Of a stretch of DNA of 34,796 nucleotides, positions 27,627 through 34,796 are shown in pieces. Origin of the DNA: Alphaproteobacteria bacterium (GTDB lineage: Bacteria > Pseudomonadota > Alphaproteobacteria > Caulobacterales > Caulobacteraceae). The stretch covers positions 1 through 34,796 of the forward strand of contig JAHJYN010000183.1 of NCBI GenBank assembly GCA_018826885.1. Direction: 5' to 3'. The first letter of the stretch is position 1. The number at the start of each line of letters is the position of its first letter. The notes under the pieces are model-generated. The model ran no database searches. It was not told where the DNA came from and saw only the letters and a program-made list of their open reading frames with translations. A program made the position numbers and the translations under genes.

Positions 27627-28358
27627 TCAGAGCTCCGGATCGGGCAGCGAAAGGAAGGCGGACCTGAGCGCGACGGCCCAGTCGTGGGCGATGGTCTGGA
27701 AATAGGGGTCGTCCCGCTCGATCCGCTGCTCGTGGGTCGGCTCATACTGGCCGTCGGTGTAGGTCTGGAAGTCGATCGGCAGACCGACGGACAGATTGGC
27801 TTTCAGTGTTGAATCGAACGACACCACCAGCAATTTGACCGCCTGTTCGAAGCTCATGTCGGGGTCATAACCCCGCACCAGAATGGGGCGCCCGTATTTG
27901 GTCTCGCCGATCTGGAAATAGGGATTGTCGTCGGTCGCCTCGATGAAATTGCCCTGCGGATAGATCAGGAACAGGCGCGGGGGCGTGCCCTTGATCTGGC
28001 CGCCCATGATCAGGGTGGCGCCGAACATCGCCTCGGCCGACTGGCCGCTCTGGACATTGGTCTGGATGGTCTCGCGCAGGGCTTCGCCCACCAGCCGCGC
28101 GGCCTGGAACATGGTCGGGGTCTCGAGCAGCGAGGGGTTACGCTCGGCCGGAACCTTGGTGCGTTCATCGAGGATGCTGACCACCGACTGGGTGGTGGCC
28201 AGATTGCCGGCGGTCATCAGGGTGATCATCCGCTCGCCCGGCTTGTGCCAGGTGAACATCTTGCGGACCGTGGCAACATTGTCGACACCGGCATTGGTGC
28301 GGGTGTCCGACATGAACACCAGCCCCTTGTTGAGGCGCATGCCAACGCAATAGGTCAT
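27627..28358 (-). CDS. Anbu-type proteasome-homologue peptidase (Ntn hydrolase)
   Basis: MTYCVGMRLNKGLVFMSDTRTNAGVDNVATVRKMFTW: Thr after Met, downstream Asp and Lys; gene neighbourhood of ATP-grasp/alpha-E/transglutaminase. Confidence 0.92.
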   Translation of the reverse strand: MTYCVGMRLNKGLVFMSDTRTNAGVDNVATVRKMFTWHKPGERMITLMTAGNLATTQSVVSILDERTKVPAERNPSLLETPTMFQAARLVGEALRETIQTNVQSGQSAEAMFGATLIMGGQIKGTPPRLFLIYPQGNFIEATDDNPYFQIGETKYGRPILVRGYDPDMSFEQAVKLLVVSFDSTLKANLSVGLPIDFQTYTDGQYEPTHEQRIERDDPYFQTIAHDWAVALRSAFLSLPDPEL

Positions 28359-28391
28359 GGAGCGGTTACCTTCATTGCGGGCATGGCCGGA

Positions 28392-29192
28392 CTACTGCTG
28401 GACCTGCAGCTGAACGACCATCGACTCATTGCGGCCCCCGTAGACGATACCCGAGATCGGCGCCGCTTCGCCATAGTCGAGCCCGGTCGCCACGCGCACA
28501 TAGCGGGGATCGGGCGAGACACCGTTCGACACATCGAAGCCGACCCAGCCCAGCCCCTCGATGTGAACCTCGGCCCAGGCGTGGCCCGCCTCCTGGTCAA
28601 CCCGGTCATCCATGACCAGATAGCCGCTGACGTAGCGCGCCGGATACCCCATCAGCCGGGCCGCCGCGATCAGGATATGGGCGTGGTCCTGACAGACCCC
28701 CCGCCCGGTCTCCAGCGCCTGTTCCGCCGTCGTCGAGAAATCGGTGGTGCCCGTCTCATAGCCGACCGTCTGCAGGATCAGGGCCGACAGGGCGTGCAGG
28801 CGCGACGGATCATCGTCGAAGTCCTTGCCCAGATCGCGGACCAGCTGGCGCACGCGGGGACCGGGGCGGGTCTGCGGCGTCGCCCTCTGGAAATACCACA
28901 GGGGGGCAAAGCCGCCGTGCTGGCCGATCACGCCGGCGGTGTCCGAGGTATCGACCTCGCCTTCGCACAGAAGGGTCACCGTGCGGCTCCCCGGCTCGAT
29001 GGACAGCAGTTCGACCAGATTGTTGTGCTGATCGGTATAGGCGACCTCCTTGCGGCCGCCCTCGATCTCGGTCCGCCAGGACAGGACCGTCTGCCCGCCC
29101 GAGTGTTTGGGGGTCAGGCGGATCTTCTGCAGGCCGCGACTGACGGCGCCGTCATAATGGTATTCGGTGCTGTGCCGGACCTTCACGCGCAT
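28392..29192 (-). CDS. Transglutaminase-like family protein
   Basis: N-term MRVKVRHSTEYHYDGAVSRGLQKIRLTP; ETGRGVCQDHAHILIAAARLMGYPARYVSGYL; AGHAWAEVHIEGLGWVGFD (Cys-His-Asp). Confidence 0.95.
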   Translation of the reverse strand: MRVKVRHSTEYHYDGAVSRGLQKIRLTPKHSGGQTVLSWRTEIEGGRKEVAYTDQHNNLVELLSIEPGSRTVTLLCEGEVDTSDTAGVIGQHGGFAPLWYFQRATPQTRPGPRVRQLVRDLGKDFDDDPSRLHALSALILQTVGYETGTTDFSTTAEQALETGRGVCQDHAHILIAAARLMGYPARYVSGYLVMDDRVDQEAGHAWAEVHIEGLGWVGFDVSNGVSPDPRYVRVATGLDYGEAAPISGIVYGGRNESMVVQLQVQQ

Positions 29193-29196
29193 GGGA

Positions 29197-30138
29197 TCAT
29201 CCGTAGAACCTGTAGTCCTGCTCGATCTGCAGGCCGAGGGCGTGGTTGCGGGCGATGAAGTCGGTCAGCACCCCGTGCAGCCCCGCGTCAAAGATCGACT
29301 CGATCGAATGGTCGGCCAGCCGCTTGACGTTGGCCCGCGCCAGATCGTGGCTGGGCATCTCGCAGCCATAGGCCTCGGCGAGGAAGCCCAGATGCTCGGC
29401 GATCTGGCCCGCGCAAAACGCCAGCGAACGCGGCATGCGCCGGTCCAGAATGATCAGATTGGCAATCTGGCGCGGATTGGCGGTCCCGTCGCTCAGCCAG
29501 CGATAGGCGCGCTGGGCCGATACCGAGCGCAGGATCGTCTCCCACTGCACATTGTCCAGCGACGACCCGACATAGGAGACCGACGGCAGCAGCACATAGT
29601 ATTTGACGTCCAGGATCCGGGCCGTGTTGTCCGCCCGCTCGATGAAGATCCCCAGATGGGCAAAGTTGTAGACGTCGTTCTGCATCATGGTGCCGGTCAG
29701 GGCCCCGCGCACCAGGGCGTTCTGACGGCGGATGGTGGCCAGGATATCCGGCAGGCCGTTCTCGGACACGGGCCGCTTCAGCACCTCCCGGATCGTAATC
29801 CAGCCTTCGTTGGTGGCCTCCCACACCTCACGCGTCAGCGCCGTTCTGACCAGTCGGGCACTGGTACGGGCGCTGTTGATGGCCGAGACGACGCTGGACG
29901 GATTGTCCTTGTCGCGCAGCAGATAGTCGATGACGTTGGCGGCGTTGAACGCGTCGTACCGCTCCAGATAGCCCTTGCGGACCCCGGCGGTGCTGATGAC
30001 CGAAGCCCACTCCGCCTCGGCCGCCGCAGACCGGGTCAGGGCGATGCGAAAGCCGGCATCGACCAGACGTGCGGTGTTCTCGCTGCGCTCCAGCATGCGG
30101 AACATCCAGAACAGGCCGGCGGCGGTCTTGCCTAGCAT
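29197..30138 (-). CDS. Alpha-E domain-containing protein
   Basis: MLGKTAAGLFWMFRMLERSENTARLVDAGFRIAL; GIFIERADNTARILDVKYYVLLPS. Confidence 0.93.
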   Translation of the reverse strand: MLGKTAAGLFWMFRMLERSENTARLVDAGFRIALTRSAAAEAEWASVISTAGVRKGYLERYDAFNAANVIDYLLRDKDNPSSVVSAINSARTSARLVRTALTREVWEATNEGWITIREVLKRPVSENGLPDILATIRRQNALVRGALTGTMMQNDVYNFAHLGIFIERADNTARILDVKYYVLLPSVSYVGSSLDNVQWETILRSVSAQRAYRWLSDGTANPRQIANLIILDRRMPRSLAFCAGQIAEHLGFLAEAYGCEMPSHDLARANVKRLADHSIESIFDAGLHGVLTDFIARNHALGLQIEQDYRFYG

Positions 30139-30178
30139 GACAGCCCTCCCCGCCCGCTGATGATGGTCGTGGCCACCC

Positions 30179-31606
30179 TCATTCTTCCAGCACCCAGGTG
30201 TCCTTGGTGCCCCCGCCCTGGCTGGAGTTGACCACCAGCGAGCCCGCCTTCATCGCCACCCGCGTCAGTCCCCCGGGGGTGATCTCGATCTTGCCGGGAG
30301 AGACCAGAACGAAGGGGCGCAGGTCCACATGGCGCGGTGCCAGTCCGGCCTTGGTCAGCACCGGCACGGTCGACAGGGCCAGAGTCGGCTGGGCGATATA
30401 GTTGGCCGGGCGGGACTTCAGCTTGTCGGCAAAGGCCGAGATTTCGCGCTTGCTGGCCGCCGGCCCCACCAGCATGCCGTAGCCGCCCGAGCCGTGAACC
30501 TCCTTCACGACCAGCTCGTCCAGATGTTCCAGCACATAGGCCAGAGCGTCCGGCTCGGCACAGCGCCAGGTCGGCACATTCTTCAGAATGGCGCTCTCGC
30601 CCGTGTAGAACTGGATGATGTCGGGCATGTAGCTGTAGATCGCCTTGTCGTCGGCGATGCCGGTGCCCGGAGCATTGGCGATGGTGATCCCGCCGGCCCG
30701 GTAGACATCCATCAGCCCGGGCACCCCCAACTGGGAGTCGGCATTGAAGCTCATCGGATCGAGATAGTCGTCGTCGACCCGGCGATAGAGCACATCGATC
30801 GGGGTGTAGCCCCGCGTCGTCCGCATGGCGATGCGCCCGTCGACCAGCTGCAGGTCCTGCCCCTCGACCAGTTCGACGCCCATCTGGTCCGCGAGGAAGG
30901 CGTGTTCGAAATAGGCCGAGTTGTGGATCCCGGGCGTCAGCACCGCGACCACCGGGCTTCCCGCGCAGCCCCTGGGGGCGCTGGCCGCCAGCGACCGTCG
31001 CAGCAGTTTGGGATAGTCGCTGACCTCGCGCACCGCGACCCGCGAGAACAGCTCGGGGAACATGCGCAGCATCGTCTCGCGATTTTCAAGCATGTAGGAC
31101 ACGCCCGACGGCGTGCGGGCATTGTCCTCCAGCACGAAGAAGTCGTCCTCGCCCGTGCGGACAATGTCGATGCCGACGATGTGGGTGTAGATCCCGCCGG
31201 GCGGCTCGACCCCGATCATCTGGGGCAGGAAGGCGGCATTGGCGGCGATTACGTCGACCGGAATGCGCCCGGACCGCAGGATCTCCTGCCGGTGATACAT
31301 GTCGTGCAGAAAGGCATTGATGGCCCGCACCCGCTGCTCGATCCCGCGGGTCAGGCGGCTCCACTCCCGGGCCGAGATGACGCGCGGCACAATGTCGAAC
31401 GGGATAAGCCGCTCGTCGGCTTCCTGCTGGCCGTAGACGTTGAAGGTGATGCCGGTCCGGCGGAAGAAGACCTCGGCGTCCTTGGATTTTTTCTTGAGAG
31501 TCTGCGCGCCCTGACGCTCGAACCAGTCAGCGTAGCTTGCGTAGGGCGGTCGGCACGACGTGCCGGAGCCATTCATCTCGTCGAAGAAGTCGGGCTTGTT
31601 CGCCAT
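30179..31606 (-). CDS. Circularly permuted ATP-grasp family protein
   Basis: Likely start MANKPDFFDEMNGSG at 31606 (TTG/ATG alternatives at 31642/31639); HDMYHRQEIL, FFVLEDNARTPSGVSYMLENR, VVKEVHGSGGYGMLVGP, AMKAGSLVVNSSQGGGTKDTWVLEE. Confidence 0.93.
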   Translation of the reverse strand: MANKPDFFDEMNGSGTSCRPPYASYADWFERQGAQTLKKKSKDAEVFFRRTGITFNVYGQQEADERLIPFDIVPRVISAREWSRLTRGIEQRVRAINAFLHDMYHRQEILRSGRIPVDVIAANAAFLPQMIGVEPPGGIYTHIVGIDIVRTGEDDFFVLEDNARTPSGVSYMLENRETMLRMFPELFSRVAVREVSDYPKLLRRSLAASAPRGCAGSPVVAVLTPGIHNSAYFEHAFLADQMGVELVEGQDLQLVDGRIAMRTTRGYTPIDVLYRRVDDDYLDPMSFNADSQLGVPGLMDVYRAGGITIANAPGTGIADDKAIYSYMPDIIQFYTGESAILKNVPTWRCAEPDALAYVLEHLDELVVKEVHGSGGYGMLVGPAASKREISAFADKLKSRPANYIAQPTLALSTVPVLTKAGLAPRHVDLRPFVLVSPGKIEITPGGLTRVAMKAGSLVVNSSQGGGTKDTWVLEE

Positions 31607-31725
31607 TGCAACATGTGTCGCACAGGGGGGGATGCGCATCAATGACCCAGCGGGATGACCGGGTCCCCGGCATTGCGACCCCGCAACGCAGAAAGTCCCC
31701 TTGCGGGCCCCTGCGCGTCTATGTA

Positions 31726-31747
31726 TTGCGACGCATTCTTATTTGCA
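31726..31747 (+). promoter_or_regulatory. Candidate Fur box
   Basis: TTGCGACGCATTCTTATTTGCA, resembling the TTGCGAATNATTCTCATTTGCA-type Fur box; immediately upstream of GGAG and GTG start of a siderophore-type receptor. Confidence 0.7.
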
Positions 31748-31759
31748 CTGGAGTTCGTT

Positions 31760-33928
31760 GTGTCGCCGCGTGGTCTTGCCCTTCTGTCGTCTGTCGCCCT
31801 GATCGCCCTTGCGCCGGCCCTCCCCGCCCTGGCCCAGCAGGCCGATCCGCAGGAGACCCGGGTGGACGATATCGTCGTCACCGGATCGCAGGTGACGGTG
31901 CCGCCGGCCTATGCAGGCGGCCAGGTCGCGACCGGCGCGCGGGTCGGCCTGTTCGGGGCGATGGACCAGATGGACACGCCGTTCGCCTTCACCGCCTACA
32001 CCGAGGAACTGGCCCGCAATCAGCAGGCGCGCAGCGTCGGCGACGTGCTGCAGAACGATCCGGTCGTGCGGGTATCAAAGGGTTTCGGCAATTTCCAGGA
32101 GCTGTATGTCATCCGGGGCTTCCCCGTCTATTCGGACGACATGACGTACAATGGCCTCTACGGCGTGCTGCCGCGCCAGTTCGTGGCCGCCGAATTCCTT
32201 GAGCGGGTCGAGGTCTTTCACGGTGCCACCGCCTTTTTGAACGGCGCGGCACCGGGCGGAAGCGGCGTCGGCGGCGCCTTCAACCTGATGCCCAAGCGGG
32301 CCGGCAGTGCCCCCCTCACCCGCCTCACGGCCGGGCTGGAAGGCGGCGCCGAGACCTATCTGGCCGCCGATGTGGCCCGTCGCTTTGGTCTGGGTAACGA
32401 ATACGGCCTGCGCCTCAACCTGGCCCGCCGCGACGGCGAGAGCAGCGTCGAGGGTCAGGAGCGCGAGTTGAGCGTCCTGGGCCTGGGTCTGGACCGGCGG
32501 GGCGACCGCGCCCGCTTCTCGGCCGACATCGGCTGGCAGGATCATCGCATCGACGCCCCGCGCCCGACCGTCACCCCGGTCGGCGCCATCCCGGCCCCGC
32601 CCGCCGCCGACAGCAATTTCGCCCAGCCCTGGACCTATACGGACGAGCGTCAGCTGTTCGGTGTGGCCCGCGGCGAGTTCGATCTGACCGACACCGTCTC
32701 GGCCTGGGCGGCCTTTGGCGGGCGTCAGGGCAAGGAACAGAATGTGCTGGCCAATCCGACGGCCCAGCCCGACGGCACGCTCAGCGCCTATCGCTTCGAC
32801 AATGTGCGCGAGGATCAGATCATCTCGGGCGACATCGGCGTGCGCGCCGACCTGACCACCGGATCGATCGACCATCGTCTGGTCGCCTCGGCCTCGACCG
32901 TGCGCTCGCGGTCCGAGAACGCCTACGCCTTTTCGAACTTCGCCGGGTTTGCCAGCGACCTCTATGCGCCGGTCGATGTGGCCCCGCCCACGCCCGACTT
33001 CTTCGTCGGCGGCTCGCTCAGCGATCCCGATGTCACCGAGCGGGTCGAGAACAGCAGCATCGCGGTCGCCGACAGGGTGTCGGTCCTCGACGGGCGGCTG
33101 CTGGCCACGGTCGGCCTGCGCTATCAGTCGATCGAGACGCGGACCTATGACTACAACACCGGCGCCTTTGCCTCGGGCTATGAGGGCGACGCCGTAACCC
33201 CGGCCTTCGCCCTGGTCTACAAGCCGACCGAATGGGCCTCGCTCTATGCCAACTATGCCGAGGCCCTGATCCCCGGCCAGACCGCGCCCGCCGTCAGCGG
33301 CGGCGTGCCCGTCGCCAATGCCGGCGAAGTGCTGTCGCCGTTTCGGGGTGAGCAGGCCGAGGTCGGCTTCAAATATGATCTGGGCCGGTTCGGGGGCTCG
33401 GTCAGCCTGTTCTCGATCACCCTGCCCAGCGCCTTTGTCGAGGGCGGCGTATTTGCCGCCAATGGCGAGCAGCGCAATCGCGGCCTGGAAGTCACCTGGT
33501 TCGGCGAGCCGCGCGACGGCCTGCGCGTGCTGGGCGGCTGGACCTTCATCGATGCCGAACTGACCCGCACCGCCGGTGGCGCCCTGGACGGCAAGGCCCC
33601 GATCGGCGTGCCGGAACTGCAGTTCAACGCCAATGTCGAGTGGGACGTGCCGACGATGGCTGGCCTGACGGTTGAGGGCCGCCTGGTCCACACGGGCGAG
33701 CAGTCGGCCAATGCCGCCAATACGGTCGACCTGGAGTCCTGGACCCGACTGGACGCCGGCGTGCGCTACGGCTTTGAGCTGCAGGGTCGGCCGCTGAACC
33801 TGCGGGCGCGGGTCGAGAATCTGACGGATGAGGATCACTGGGTGGCCGTCGGCGGCTTCCCGGGTGCCAACTATCTGACGCTGGGCGCGCCCCGCACCCT
33901 GACCGTCTCGATCTCGGCGGACTTCTAG
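31760..33928 (+). CDS. TonB-dependent siderophore receptor
   Basis: GTG 31760 preceded by GGAG gives signal peptide VSPRGLALLSSVALIALAPALPALAQQ; DDIVVTGSQ TonB box; YVIRGFPVYSDDMTYNGLYGVLPRQF; C-term LTDEDHWVAVGGFPGANYLTLGAPRTLTVSISADF. Confidence 0.93.
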   Translation: MSPRGLALLSSVALIALAPALPALAQQADPQETRVDDIVVTGSQVTVPPAYAGGQVATGARVGLFGAMDQMDTPFAFTAYTEELARNQQARSVGDVLQNDPVVRVSKGFGNFQELYVIRGFPVYSDDMTYNGLYGVLPRQFVAAEFLERVEVFHGATAFLNGAAPGGSGVGGAFNLMPKRAGSAPLTRLTAGLEGGAETYLAADVARRFGLGNEYGLRLNLARRDGESSVEGQERELSVLGLGLDRRGDRARFSADIGWQDHRIDAPRPTVTPVGAIPAPPAADSNFAQPWTYTDERQLFGVARGEFDLTDTVSAWAAFGGRQGKEQNVLANPTAQPDGTLSAYRFDNVREDQIISGDIGVRADLTTGSIDHRLVASASTVRSRSENAYAFSNFAGFASDLYAPVDVAPPTPDFFVGGSLSDPDVTERVENSSIAVADRVSVLDGRLLATVGLRYQSIETRTYDYNTGAFASGYEGDAVTPAFALVYKPTEWASLYANYAEALIPGQTAPAVSGGVPVANAGEVLSPFRGEQAEVGFKYDLGRFGGSVSLFSITLPSAFVEGGVFAANGEQRNRGLEVTWFGEPRDGLRVLGGWTFIDAELTRTAGGALDGKAPIGVPELQFNANVEWDVPTMAGLTVEGRLVHTGEQSANAANTVDLESWTRLDAGVRYGFELQGRPLNLRARVENLTDEDHWVAVGGFPGANYLTLGAPRTLTVSISADF

Positions 33929-33933
33929 GCCGA

Positions 33934-34796
33934 ATGCGATCCAGCACCATCCGGGCCTGGTCGTGGGTGCACACATGGTCGAGCCTGATCTCGACCGTGT
34001 TCCTGCTGATGCTGTGCCTCACCGGCCTGCCGCTGGTCTTCTCGCATGAGATCGACCACTGGCTTCTCGATGAGGCCTGGGCCCCGGCCAATCCGGAGGG
34101 GGACCGGCTGGATCTGGACCAGGTGCTGGACGTCGCCCTGTCGCGGCATCCCGGCGAGGTGCCGAGCTTCATGAGCTTCGACACAGACCGGCCGGTCGTG
34201 AATGTCACCAGCCGGGCGCCCGATGCCCCGGCCGGTGTCTACACCTTCCAGCCCATTGACCAGACCAGTGGCGAGGCCGCCCCCCCGGTCGCCGGCCATC
34301 CGGTGATGGAGTTCATCCTCCAGCTTCACACCGACCTGTTCCTCGGCCTGACCGGTATGCTGTTTCTGGGTTTGATGGGTCTGATGCTGGTGGCAGCGGT
34401 CGTGTCGGGGGTGGTGCTGTATGCGCCCTTCATGCGCCGTCTGCCGTTCGGGACCGTGCGACAGGCAAAGTCGGCCCGCACGCGCTGGCTGGACTGGCAC
34501 AATCTGGCGGGCATTGTGACCGTGGCCTGGGTGCTGGTGGTCGGCGGCACCGGCGTGGTCAACACGCTTGCCGTACCGATCATCGCCCACTGGAAAGACA
34601 CGGCGCTGGCCGATCTGGCCGCCGCCTATGATCCCCCCGTGGCGCTGGACGAGCGCGCCTCGCTGGAGGCTGCAGTCGAGCGGGCCAGGACCGCCCTGCC
34701 CGGACGCCAGTTGCAGTTCGTGGCCTTCCCCGGCTCGGACTATTCGACCGACAACCACTATGCGGTGTTCTTTCACGGCGACACGCCGCTGACGAC
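33934..34796 (+). CDS. PepSY-associated TM protein (truncated by window end)
   Basis: Translation from ATG 33934: MRSSTIRAWSWVHTWSSLISTVFLLMLCLTGLPLVFSHEIDHWL...; DWHNLAGIVTVAWVLVVGGTGVVNTL; open at 3' end. Confidence 0.87.
   Translation, partial: MRSSTIRAWSWVHTWSSLISTVFLLMLCLTGLPLVFSHEIDHWLLDEAWAPANPEGDRLDLDQVLDVALSRHPGEVPSFMSFDTDRPVVNVTSRAPDAPAGVYTFQPIDQTSGEAAPPVAGHPVMEFILQLHTDLFLGLTGMLFLGLMGLMLVAAVVSGVVLYAPFMRRLPFGTVRQAKSARTRWLDWHNLAGIVTVAWVLVVGGTGVVNTLAVPIIAHWKDTALADLAAAYDPPVALDERASLEAAVERARTALPGRQLQFVAFPGSDYSTDNHYAVFFHGDTPLT

Noticed and set aside
32075-33976. 633-aa minus-strand ORF opposite the siderophore receptor
   Set aside because: Shadow ORF in high-GC DNA.

Overview
This looks like an alphaproteobacterial chromosome segment, most likely Caulobacterales/Brevundimonas-like, judged from gene content, high GC and protein style rather than any database search. 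Left part: a flagellin and the FlaF/FlbT flagellin regulators, a TPR protein, two small acidic/hydrophilic proteins, a MoxR AAA+ ATPase, a lipoprotein, an HD-domain protein, a NUDIX/NrtR-like regulator and tRNA-Ser(CGA). Middle part (about 8.1-25.9 kb): a carbohydrate-utilisation locus with a LacI-family regulator, GH3 and GH5 glycosidases, a TonB-dependent receptor, two MFS sugar transporters, three flavin-dependent tryptophan-halogenase-like proteins, a cupin/JmjC-like protein and a CPA2 antiporter. I found five copies of one palindrome, TGACAGCGCTGTCA (four exact, one with a single mismatch), placed at the 5' side of the operons and absent upstream of lacI; this points to a single-regulator glucan/halogenase regulon. 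Right part: an alpha-hydroxy-acid oxidase, a 9-bp tandem repeat, an Anbu-type proteasome-homologue operon (circularly permuted ATP-grasp, alpha-E, transglutaminase-like, Anbu), then a Fur-box-preceded TonB siderophore receptor and a truncated PepSY protein. The strongest candidates for poorly described biology are the triple-halogenase + cupin glucan regulon and the Anbu operon with its in-frame TGA repeat just after the protease stop codon.
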